Shown: positions 40,882 through 48,184 of the stretch, piece by piece
Layout: every line of letters starts with the position of its first letter
Position numbering within the stretch: position 1 is the stretch's first letter
Assembly (NCBI GenBank): GCA_019638525.1
Contig: JAHBTO010000009.1
Coordinates: forward strand, 1 to 64,000
DNA: 64,000 nucleotides
Direction of reading: 5' to 3'
Source: Ferruginibacter sp.
GTDB lineage: Bacteria; Bacteroidota; Bacteroidia; Chitinophagales; Chitinophagaceae
Program-made: the position numbers and the translations under genes
Notes under the pieces: generated by a model
What the model was told of the DNA's origin: nothing
Databases searched by the model: none
Seen by the model: the letters and a program-made list of their open reading frames with translations, nothing else

Positions 40882-40900
40882 TAACCGGCAAAATAGTTAT

Positions 40901-40932
40901 AAAAAACCTCCTGATAATTGGGAGGTTTTTTA
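40901..40932 (+). terminator. Intrinsic terminator between gldJ-like gene and murF
   Basis: 11-bp stem (AAAAAACCTCC / GGAGGTTTTTT) with a 9-nt loop, the T run being part of and following the 3' arm. It sits 20 bp past the gldJ-like stop. Confidence 0.78.
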
Positions 40933-40968
40933 TTGCAACATATTCTTGTTCTCAATTAATTTTGACAC

Positions 40969-42267
40969 ATGCAAATTTCAGAATTATATAAATTGTTTCT
41001 ACAACATTCATCAATTGAAACCGATACCAGGAAACTTAAACCCGGCGATTTATTTTTTGCATTAAAAGGGCCAAACTACAATGCTAATCATTTTGCTCAT
41101 CAGGCAATTAATATTGGTGCTGCCTATGCAATTGTGGATGAAGATACTGGCGAGCCAGATGAAAGGATAATAAAAGTAAATGACGTTTTAACTACGTTAC
41201 AGGCTTTAGCCTTGCATCACCGGGAAAAATTATCGGTGAATAAAGATGGGAAAACTGTGCCTTTTATTGCTATAACAGGTAGTAATGGAAAAACCACTTC
41301 TAAAGAGTTGTTATATGCAGTTTTATCAACCACCTATAAAACTTATGCTACCGAAGGTAACCTTAATAACCATATTGGTATTCCATTAACCATACTTAAA
41401 ATAAAAGATGATGTTGAAATTGCCATTATTGAGATGGGAGCAAATCATTTAAAGGAAATAGAAGGCTATTGTAAGTATGCTATGCCTACACATGGCATTA
41501 TCACCAATTGTGGTAAAGCCCACCTGGAGGGGTTTGGAGGAATAGAAGGCATAAGAAAAGGCAAAGGTGAATTATTTGATTACCTGAAAAAACATGATGG
41601 CACCGTTTTTATCATGAACGATTATGATTATTTAGTAACGATGAGTGCCGGCATTAAAACAATAATTACTTATGGAACCGTTGAAGCAGATGTTACAGGC
41701 CATGTAATTGAAAGTTCGGGTTTATTAGAAGCAGGTATAAAAGGCAGCCAGTTGTTACAGTCGATAAAATCTAACTTAGTAGGCGAATATAATTTACCTA
41801 ACATTTTACTAGCCATTGCCGCAGGCCGGTTTTTTAAAGTGACGGAAGAAAAAATTAAATCTGCCATAGAAAATTATTATCCATCTAACAGCCGATCACA
41901 ATTAATTTTAAAAGACAGCAACAAGATTATTTTAGATGCTTACAATGCAAACCCCAGCAGTATGAAAGCAGCCATAGAAAATTTTGCACAAATGGATGGC
42001 AATGATAAGATCTTGTTTTTAGGTGGTATGAAGGAGTTAGGCCCGGATAGTTTAAAGGAACACCAGTTATTGATTAACCTTGTAAAAAAATTCAGTTGGA
42101 AACAGGTGATTTTGGTTGGCAGCGAATTTGATAAAACAACACATCCGTATATCCACTTACAAAATTCTGAAGAAGCAAGGCAATGGTTTACAAATAAGCA
42201 CATTAAAAATTCAACTATACTTATAAAAGGCTCAAGAAGCACTAAGATGGAAAAAGTGCTGGAATGA
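40969..42267 (+). CDS. murF: UDP-MurNAc-tripeptide:D-alanyl-D-alanine ligase
   Basis: MurF, 432 aa, adds D-Ala-D-Ala to UDP-MurNAc-tripeptide, the last cytosolic step of peptidoglycan precursor synthesis. Visible features are the N-terminal uracil-recognition domain (SSIETDTRKLKPGDLFFALKG), the ATP P-loop ITGSNGKTTSKE (about 102-113), IEMGANHLKEI, the carbamylated-Lys region and the C-terminal DAYNANPSSMKAA and GSRSTKMEKVL motifs. Full length. It is the last gene before the tRNA-Ser and the integrase. Confidence 0.95.
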   Translation: MQISELYKLFLQHSSIETDTRKLKPGDLFFALKGPNYNANHFAHQAINIGAAYAIVDEDTGEPDERIIKVNDVLTTLQALALHHREKLSVNKDGKTVPFIAITGSNGKTTSKELLYAVLSTTYKTYATEGNLNNHIGIPLTILKIKDDVEIAIIEMGANHLKEIEGYCKYAMPTHGIITNCGKAHLEGFGGIEGIRKGKGELFDYLKKHDGTVFIMNDYDYLVTMSAGIKTIITYGTVEADVTGHVIESSGLLEAGIKGSQLLQSIKSNLVGEYNLPNILLAIAAGRFFKVTEEKIKSAIENYYPSNSRSQLILKDSNKIILDAYNANPSSMKAAIENFAQMDGNDKILFLGGMKELGPDSLKEHQLLINLVKKFSWKQVILVGSEFDKTTHPYIHLQNSEEARQWFTNKHIKNSTILIKGSRSTKMEKVLE

Positions 42268-42268
42268 A

Positions 42269-42300
42269 TTTGAGATTGCAGATAATACAACGTAAGTTTG
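42269..42300 (+). promoter_or_regulatory. Bacteroidota-type promoter of tRNA-Ser
   Basis: TTTG at 42269-42272 and TAAGTTTG at 42293-42300 are separated by 20 nt. This matches the Bacteroidota -33/-7 consensus (TTTG and TAnnTTTG), with the tRNA 5' end 12 nt after the -7 box. It overlaps the murF stop region slightly. Confidence 0.7.
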
Positions 42301-42312
42301 CAACCTTTTATT

Positions 42313-42402
42313 GGAGACTTGTCCGAGTGGTTGAAGGAGCACGCCTGGAAAGTGTGTATAGGGGAAACTCTATCAAGGGTTCGAATCCCTTAGTCTCCGC
42401 CA
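42313..42402 (+). tRNA. tRNA-Ser (anticodon GGA)
   Basis: A 90-nt class II tRNA including an encoded CCA. The acceptor stem GGAGACT pairs with AGTCTCC, followed by G-CCA. The anticodon loop CTGGAAA gives anticodon GGA (reads UCC/UCU), the T-loop is GGTTCGAATCC, and a long variable arm is present as expected for serine. Its 3' end directly precedes an integrase gene, making it the likely attachment target of the island. Confidence 0.95.
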
Positions 42403-42422
42403 ATAATACCCCAATCTGTTTC

Positions 42423-42462
42423 AAAGCCGCTTAAAACACACTGTCAGAGCGGCTTTCTTATT
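42423..42462 (+). terminator. Terminator after tRNA-Ser
   Basis: 9-bp stem AAAGCCGCT / AGCGGCTTT with a 16-nt loop followed by the T-rich CTTATTTTC. It is 20 nt beyond the CCA end. Confidence 0.6.
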
Positions 42463-42501
42463 TTCTCTCCGAAAAGATTTATCAAAAAAAACCAGTTTGC
42501 A

Positions 42502-42642
42502 GGTTAGCAATTCGGTTAGCAGCTAAATTTTGTAAGTTTGCTAACCGAATGCCTGAAACCCTTGTCAGGCTTTAGTTTCATTTTTTCTATCACTACGAAT
42601 GAAGTAAAAAAGAGCTCTGGTGCCTTTATAATTCGGTTAGCA
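42502..42642 (+). promoter_or_regulatory. Integrase promoter region with three perfect 12-bp repeats
   Basis: The 12-mer ATTCGGTTAGCA occurs at 42510-42521 and 42631-42642 on the plus strand and at 42539-42550 on the minus strand; a partial GGTTAGCA lies at 42502-42509. A TAAGTTTG -7 box (42533-42540) lies between the inverted pair and touches one arm. A 6-bp hairpin (GCCTGA / TCAGGC, 42551-42570) followed by a T-rich stretch follows. This looks like an operator, or arm-type recombinase sites, controlling the integrase gene. Confidence 0.6.
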
Positions 42643-42661
42643 TTTTTTAAAAGTCACCATC

Positions 42662-43915
42662 ATGAGAGCACAACAAACATTTTCAATCCTTTTCTGGATA
42701 AACAAAGCCCGTACTAAAAACGGTAAAGCGCCACTATGTGTCAGGATAACCGTTGATGGAAAACGGGCCGAGTTGTCTGCACAAAGAGAAGTACCGGTAT
42801 TTCTGTGGGATGCCAAGGCCCAGATATTGTCTGGCAAAACCGAGGAAGCGAAGGAAATTAACAATCATATTGCTATTGTAAAAAGTAAACTGTTGAAATG
42901 TAGCAGCATACTTGAAGCCCGTAGCGAGGCAGTTACTGCTGAGAAGATTAAAAATGAATATACCGGTGTTACGGAAAAACCCCGGACGTTATTGCCGGTT
43001 TTCCGCCAGCACAATGATGATATCTTTACCCTTGTTGGTAATGGTTATGCAAAGGGAACCTGGGTAAAATTCAATACCGTCCTTAAACATACTGAAGCAT
43101 TCCTGCTTTGGAAATACAGAACTGCAGATATTAACCTCAAAGCATTGAATATTGAATTTTTTGCAGACTTTGAATTTTTCCTCAGGTCACAAAAGAAGAT
43201 CGACATAAATACTACCACCAAGTACCTCAAAAGTTTAAAAAAGATTGTAACTGAATGTGTCATCAAAAATTGGCTGGACAGGCACCCATTCCTGGGTTAC
43301 AAATTCAAAATAAAAAATGTTGAAAGGGAGTTTTTGTCCGAACAGGAATTAAATGCTATACAGGAGAAGCATTTTGCAACAGACCGCCTTAACCTTGTTA
43401 GGGATATTTTCATTTTCAGTTGTTATACCGGGCTCGCCTATATTGATGTTTCAAACCTTACGCCCAATCATGTCTCCTTTGGTATAGATGGAGAAAAATG
43501 GATATTTACCCAACGGCAGAAAACCAAAACTGCATCTCATATCCCCATACTGCCACCGGCAATGGCTATACTAAAAAAATATGCCAGCCATCCCCAAGTA
43601 ATTAATAAAGAAAAGCTTTTACCGGTACTATCCAATCAGAAGATGAATGCATACCTGAAAGAAATTGCTGATTGCTGTGGTATCACCAAAGAACTTACTT
43701 TTCATATTGCCCGTCACACTTTTGCAACAACGGTTACCTTATCAAATGATGTTCCCATAGAAACCGTCAGTAAGATGCTTGGCCATACAAATCTTCGGAC
43801 AACTCAGCATTATGCAAAAATCATAGATCAAAAAGTGAGTAATGATATGCAGGCCCTCAGGTCTAAATATTCGCATAGTTCGGCTATCAATGACAAAATT
43901 AAAATGGCTAACTAG
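42662..43915 (+). CDS. Tyrosine recombinase / integrase of the Bacteroidota mobile-element type
   Basis: 417-aa site-specific recombinase. The N-terminal arm-binding domain (FSILFWINKARTKNGKAPL), a SAM-like core-binding domain (about 115-215) and a C-terminal catalytic domain are present. Catalytic residues are His348 and Arg351 in HIARHTF, His375 in LGHTN, and the nucleophile Tyr384 in HYAKI, with Lys in RQKTKTASH. The first catalytic arginine is replaced: the motif reads CYTGLAYIDV with Ala259. The CTnDOT integrase also lacks this arginine. The gene lies 260 bp after tRNA-Ser, the layout of an integrative element inserted at the tRNA 3' end. Confidence 0.92.
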   Translation: MRAQQTFSILFWINKARTKNGKAPLCVRITVDGKRAELSAQREVPVFLWDAKAQILSGKTEEAKEINNHIAIVKSKLLKCSSILEARSEAVTAEKIKNEYTGVTEKPRTLLPVFRQHNDDIFTLVGNGYAKGTWVKFNTVLKHTEAFLLWKYRTADINLKALNIEFFADFEFFLRSQKKIDINTTTKYLKSLKKIVTECVIKNWLDRHPFLGYKFKIKNVEREFLSEQELNAIQEKHFATDRLNLVRDIFIFSCYTGLAYIDVSNLTPNHVSFGIDGEKWIFTQRQKTKTASHIPILPPAMAILKKYASHPQVINKEKLLPVLSNQKMNAYLKEIADCCGITKELTFHIARHTFATTVTLSNDVPIETVSKMLGHTNLRTTQHYAKIIDQKVSNDMQALRSKYSHSSAINDKIKMAN

Positions 43916-44002
43916 GTTGTAAAAAATGGTAGATCAGAAGCTCCCCTGGGATTTTTTTTGCGCTCTCACTTTCTTATTTTAGCTAAAATGTACCTCTTTT
44001 AA

Positions 44003-44137
44003 TTAATGACCATAGCGTAGCTTAAAGTAAGTATCCAGGTCCATTGACGGATATTGTGAGATGATCAGGCAAATAACGGCATAAACCAATATTGATATCA
44101 CCAGTGTTTTAAGATTATTTTCTTCTTTATATTCCAT
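44003..44137 (-). CDS. Small single-helix membrane protein ORF
   Basis: 44-codon ORF with a charged N-terminus (MEYKEENNLK), one hydrophobic helix of about 18 residues (LVISILVYAVICLIIS) and a short polar tail ending LRYGH. Upstream on the minus strand is TTAACTTTAG, similar to a -7 box. The amphipathic layout is what a real small membrane protein would have, but there is no homology evidence. It lies between the integrase and panD on the opposite strand. Confidence 0.4.
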   Translation of the reverse strand: MEYKEENNLKTLVISILVYAVICLIISQYPSMDLDTYFKLRYGH

Positions 44138-44238
44138 GTACTAAAGTTAAAACGTAACAATAATCATCGCAACCGTATTACTACGGTGTTTCAATTGAAC
44201 CTGAACAGAATTCACCCCAAGTCTCCTAATTTTGCAAA

Positions 44239-44583
44239 ATGCAGATACAGATATTAAAATCAAAGATCCACCGTGCCGTCATCACCGAAGCTAATCTCAA
44301 TTATGTAGGAAGTCTTACACTCGATGAAGACCTCATGGACGCAGCCAACCTCATCGAAAACGAAAAGATCCAGGTAGTGAACGTAAATAATGGCGAACGT
44401 CTGGAAACTTATATTATCAAGGGAGCAAGAGGTTCAGGCATTGTTTGCCTCAACGGCCCGGCTGCAAGAAAAGGTGCCGAAGGCGATATCGTGATCGTTA
44501 TTTCTTATGCCTTAATGGATTTTGAAGAAGCAAAGACTTTTAAGCCAACCATCGTTTTTCCAAAGGATGGTAATAAGTTATAG
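44239..44583 (+). CDS. panD: Aspartate 1-decarboxylase
   Basis: PanD, 114 aa, decarboxylates L-aspartate to beta-alanine for pantothenate and CoA. The proenzyme self-cleaves between Gly24 and Ser25 (NYVGSLTLD) to form the pyruvoyl cofactor; both residues are intact. Further motifs are [43 protein letters not shown] and [10 protein letters not shown]. Length is normal. The gene sits behind an integrase and away from other pantothenate genes, and uses more C/G-ending codons (CTC, ATC, AAG) than nearby core genes by eye, suggesting it may be cargo. Confidence 0.93.
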   Translation: MQIQILKSKIHRAVITEANLNYVGSLTLDEDLMDAANLIENEKIQVVNVNNGERLETYIIKGARGSGIVCLNGPAARKGAEGDIVIVISYALMDFEEAKTFKPTIVFPKDGNKL

Positions 44584-44614
44584 AGTGGCCAACTCTTCTG
44601 TGTATTTAAAGATA

Positions 44615-44785
44615 TTATGCTTTATATCGTATAAATATTTCCTGCTGTAGTGCTGCTATATTTCTTCTGCAGGTTGCCAGTTCCATTAACTTGGTTGGGT
44701 CTTTTAAAATGCGGTTTTTGGTAACCAGGTTTTCAGTGACCAGCGCTAAAAGCTCACCCGGTCCTAGTTTTTTTAAATCTTTCAT
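44615..44785 (-). CDS. Small hypothetical protein ORF
   Basis: 56-codon ORF, predicted helical and basic: MKDLKKLGPGELLALVTENL continues with a TKNRILKDPTKLMELA segment and ends FIRYKA. It occupies most of the gap between panD and the nuclease gene on the opposite strand. The amino-acid composition is protein-like, but nothing confirms expression and no family is recognised. Confidence 0.4.
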   Translation of the reverse strand: MKDLKKLGPGELLALVTENLVTKNRILKDPTKLMELATCRRNIAALQQEIFIRYKA

Positions 44786-44908
44786 ATAGTTAGTAAGGCA
44801 AATCTCATGCTAAGTATCGGTATTTATGAATTTAATGAAGAACTGTTTAACCACTAAGGCATTAGATAGGTTAAAAAAAAACAGCGTAATGCTTAAATTG
44901 CTTGCGTT

Positions 44909-45520
44909 ATGTACAACTACCAGCAACTCATCAAAGAGTTTAACATTAAATCAATCCCTGAACTTCATAGATTTTTCTTTGAAGAGATAGCCTATGACTG
45001 GATGAATGAGTATAAGAAAATGTCGGGTAAACATGGAGTAATTACATTACAGAATTTTTGGGGTTACGCTTTTATTATTGATGATGGTAACCAGTTAAGG
45101 GATACAGCCAGGGAGAATGATAAACGGGAGATATTGGAAGGGCGGACGGTGGCAGCTTTTGGAATCTCCAACACAAATATTAATCAAACCAATCGCAAAA
45201 CCATGCGGTCATGGATTGGAAAAACTTCAAAAGTATTTGCCCCATACGGTCCCAATTACGATAAGGGGCATTTCATTGCTCATGGTTTTGGTGGTCCCAT
45301 TGATGTTAACTTATTTCCCCAAAGAAGGGATATAAACAGGGGATGGTATGAAGAAGGAAAACCTTACCGCCAGATGGAAAGATATGTGGCTGCCAATCCT
45401 GGCACATTCGTTTTCTCCCGGCCAATTTACAATGACCTTTCCTTTTGTCCACAGATGATTGAATTCGGGTATTGTACCACAGATTTGAATTTTACTGTCA
45501 GGCAGTTTCCAAACAGGTGA
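44909..45520 (+). CDS. DNA/RNA non-specific endonuclease (beta-beta-alpha-metal fold)
   Basis: 203-aa nuclease with the His-Me finger core: DKGHFIAHGF, where His121 is the expected general base (the family has DRGH), followed by NLFPQRRDINRGW with Asn143 the likely metal ligand. This resembles the NucA/Endonuclease_NS family. Residues 1-90 form an unrecognised N-terminal region. No signal peptide or secretion tail is visible, unusual since most relatives are secreted; no obvious immunity gene is next to it. It could be a cytosolic defence or toxin enzyme, but this is inference. Confidence 0.78.
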   Translation: MYNYQQLIKEFNIKSIPELHRFFFEEIAYDWMNEYKKMSGKHGVITLQNFWGYAFIIDDGNQLRDTARENDKREILEGRTVAAFGISNTNINQTNRKTMRSWIGKTSKVFAPYGPNYDKGHFIAHGFGGPIDVNLFPQRRDINRGWYEEGKPYRQMERYVAANPGTFVFSRPIYNDLSFCPQMIEFGYCTTDLNFTVRQFPNR

Positions 45521-45593
45521 GTAATTTTGATTTCTGCAATACTCAGCAGCTTCCTTGTATTAAATCCTATGATATAAAATATACTTCTTACAT

Positions 45594-45790
45594 CTAAGAG
45601 TAATGATCAAATGTCGAAATCACAGTAATACTAAGCTACAAGGTTTAGCCATTGCATCTAAGAGTAGAGATTAAATGCAGAGGTCACAGTAGTACCAACG
45701 CTGAACATAGCTGCTTCACACAATCGGGCTGTAATCGATTGTGGGTGTCCTTTTTTCGTTCTTTTTTAGACAGGCAAAAAAGAACAATAA
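45594..45790 (+). repeat. Structured intergenic element, copy A
   Basis: This member has two tandem core motifs (45594-45631 and 45658-45695, CTAAGAGTA... to ...CACAGTARTAC). Hairpin 1: stem CACAATCG / CGATTGTG (45719-45726, 45736-45743) with loop GGCTGTAAT. Hairpin 2: GTTCTTTTTT / AAAAAAGAAC (45758-45785) with an 8-nt loop. It lies in the 501-bp gap between the nuclease and sigma-factor genes, which holds no convincing gene. It lacks the GTCATGCTGA module found upstream in the other copies. Confidence 0.85.
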
Positions 45791-46021
45791 AAATATTTGC
45801 CTGCATTGTATTTTAGTACGAGGCAAACAAGAAGGACAGTATAAAATTTGTGAAAATCATCACAATTCATTGGGATTTTTCACTCCCAAAAATTTCATAT
45901 CCCCAATACTATTTCGTAAATTACTTAAGCAGCATATCCCCGTATATTTTGTCTTAAAATTAGTATCCTCACAAAAATCATTCATGCACTTTGATTAATT
46001 TTATATTACTTTGATTGCGCA

Positions 46022-46612
46022 ATGATTGCTTACACTAACTATACCGACAATGAATTAACAACGCTCATTCACAATGGCGATGAGCCTGCATTTTCTGAAC
46101 TTTACAACCGCTACTGGCTTGAATTGTACGACACCGCTTACATGCGTCTTCGCAATAAAGAACAGGTAGAAGACATCATCCAGGATATATTTGTAAGGCT
46201 CTGGATACGACGGGCCGAACTGGAGATTGAGAATCCCCAGGCTTACCTGCATACTGCAGTCCGCTTCAGGGTCCTTAACTACGTTGAAAGGGGGGCGGCC
46301 CACGAATCTTTTTTTGAGCCATTCGAAACTATGGCCCATTCGCCATCCAGTGCCGATGAAAGGATACTGGAAAAAGAACTGCTCGACCTGGTGCAGGCTT
46401 ACATCGAATCATTGCCTGAAAAAAGAAAGCAGATTTTCCTGATGCATGTTAAAGAAAATCTTTCAACAAAAGAGATTGCTGAGCGGTTAAACATTTCTCA
46501 AAAGACAGTACAGAACCAGTTGGGTACTACTATGCATGGGTTGCACACCAGGATAGCGCCAATTATCATTGCCATTGCCACTGCTTCAGCTGCGGGAGTG
46601 CTGCCGGAGTAG
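46022..46612 (+). CDS. ECF-type RNA polymerase sigma factor
   Basis: 196-aa extracytoplasmic-function sigma factor. Region 2 (ELYNRYWLELYDTAYMRLRN and VEDIIQDIFVRLWIRR) and region 4 (LPEKRKQIFLMHVKENLSTKEIAERLNISQKTVQNQL) are clear. A hydrophobic C-terminal stretch (APIIIAIATASAAG) is common in the Bacteroidota group paired with FecR proteins. It should direct transcription of the downstream SusC/SusD genes when released by the FecR anti-sigma factor encoded 222 bp downstream. Confidence 0.92.
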   Translation: MIAYTNYTDNELTTLIHNGDEPAFSELYNRYWLELYDTAYMRLRNKEQVEDIIQDIFVRLWIRRAELEIENPQAYLHTAVRFRVLNYVERGAAHESFFEPFETMAHSPSSADERILEKELLDLVQAYIESLPEKRKQIFLMHVKENLSTKEIAERLNISQKTVQNQLGTTMHGLHTRIAPIIIAIATASAAGVLPE

Positions 46613-46834
46613 AAGATCAACTGAAAGATAGCTTTACTGGTAACTAATGTACTTTTAGATAAAGATTCCCCGGCCAAATCGGGAAATAAAGTAAACGGCC
46701 TCATTATTCAGATACAGCCACACTAAACTTCAATTCTATCCAATTTATCCTTAGCATAAAAAAATCTTTAAAAAATTATTATCATTTTTTGGGAGTTTCT
46801 GTTTTGTATGTGACATATATCAAAGCAATTGAGT

Positions 46835-47995
46835 ATGCCCGGTAGAAAAAAAGAACTGATTAATTTAATTAAAAAGTACCGTTTGGGTAAAGCTAGCCCG
46901 CAGGAAGTGGACTTTTTGGAGAAGTATTATCAGTATTTCGATAAGGAGGAAAAGATATCTCAGACCTATTCTGAAACTGAAAAGACAAACCTGGGTAAAA
47001 AAATATTTTCTGCAATTCAATCCCGAAAAAATCTGGCACCTGTAATTCCTGTTCATAGGCGCAGGTGGTTCCGCGTAGCTGCAGCTTCGGTCCTTTTATT
47101 TTTCGCCGGCAGTGTTTATTTTATTTTAAGACATTCCAATGAAAACCTCATTACCAAAACTGAACCACAAGAAATAAGATTTAAAAATGATGTTGCAGCG
47201 CCAGCCAGTACAAAGGCAACAATTACACTGGCCGATGGAAAGGTTGTACCCATTGATAGCCTGACAACACTTTCACAAAATGGAGTCGATCTTACTAAAA
47301 CAGTAGACGGTAAAATTATTTATTCTGCTGGCTCCTCTCCTTTAGGAGAGGCGGGGGTGAAGTATAACACGCTCAGTAACCCCCGTGGCAGTAAGGTAAT
47401 TGATATGCAATTATCAGATGGTTCTCATGTGTGGCTGAATGCCGGTTCCTCCGTAACCTACCCGGTTGCATTTATTGGAAATGAAAGAAAAGTGACAATA
47501 ACTGGGGAGGCCTATTTTGAAGTGAAGCATCTCATCCAAGGTAATATTCCTTTTAGTGTTGAAGCGAATGGGGTAATAACAGAAGTTCTTGGAACGCATT
47601 TTAATGTGAATGGCTATAGCGATGAGGCAAATGTAAAAGTGACTTTGTTAGAAGGTTCTGTGAAAGTCAGCAAAGGAAATGCAATCGGCCTGTTGAAACC
47701 TGGCCAACAGGCACAGGTATCAAATGATGTGAAAATAATTAGTAGCGTTGACATTGAAGAAGTAATGGCGTGGAAGGATGGTGTTTTTAAATTTAAAGAG
47801 GCCACCATTGAAATGTTGATGAGGCAAATTGAAAAATGGTATGATGTAGATATAAATTACGAGGGTAAAGTGAGCAGCCATTTTGTAGTAACTATACCAA
47901 GAACTGTGAACATGAGCAACGTGTTTAAGATATTGGAAGAAACCGGCGGTGTTCATTTCAAAATTGATGGCAGGAAGGTGACGGTGATGCCGTAA
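46835..47995 (+). CDS. FecR-family anti-sigma factor
   Basis: 386-aa membrane protein: a cytosolic N-terminal sigma-binding region (about 1-75), one transmembrane helix (about 85-102), and a periplasmic FecR domain with LSDGSHVWLNAGSSVTYP, GEAYFEV, VLGTHFNVNGY and VTLLEGSVKV, then a DUF4974 tail (about 310-386). The periplasmic part should sense the STN domain of the SusC protein downstream. An in-frame palindromic repeat (47335-47350, plus GGGGGTGAAG) encodes SSPLGEAGVK inside the FecR domain. The ATG at 46835 is used rather than a TTG two codons earlier. Confidence 0.92.
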   Translation: MPGRKKELINLIKKYRLGKASPQEVDFLEKYYQYFDKEEKISQTYSETEKTNLGKKIFSAIQSRKNLAPVIPVHRRRWFRVAAASVLLFFAGSVYFILRHSNENLITKTEPQEIRFKNDVAAPASTKATITLADGKVVPIDSLTTLSQNGVDLTKTVDGKIIYSAGSSPLGEAGVKYNTLSNPRGSKVIDMQLSDGSHVWLNAGSSVTYPVAFIGNERKVTITGEAYFEVKHLIQGNIPFSVEANGVITEVLGTHFNVNGYSDEANVKVTLLEGSVKVSKGNAIGLLKPGQQAQVSNDVKIISSVDIEEVMAWKDGVFKFKEATIEMLMRQIEKWYDVDINYEGKVSSHFVVTIPRTVNMSNVFKILEETGGVHFKIDGRKVTVMP

Positions 47996-48184
47996 AGAAT
48001 AATTAAGAATGGGGAGTGCTATACTTCGCAAACTAAATGAATGACGGAATAAAATAAGGTTTACTGTTAATCTAAATAAAAACAGGGAAGTGTTTAGACC
48101 ACCCCCCTGCAAGTAGTTCAGGTTAACCCATAAATACAATTGTTGAGAACTGCTTATTGTTTAACCCAAACTAAAAACAAAGTT

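Noticed and set aside
44227..44234. TAATTTTG as a -7 box for panD
   Set aside because: It is only 5 nt from the start codon and has no TTG at the right distance upstream.
44219..44238. AAGTCTCC before panD as a right attachment site
   Set aside because: It matches the tRNA 3' end over only about 8 bases and lacks the T-loop sequence, so chance is likely.
45741..45998. 85-codon plus-strand frame in the nuclease-sigma gap
   Set aside because: It runs across hairpin 2 of element copy A and has no protein-like features.
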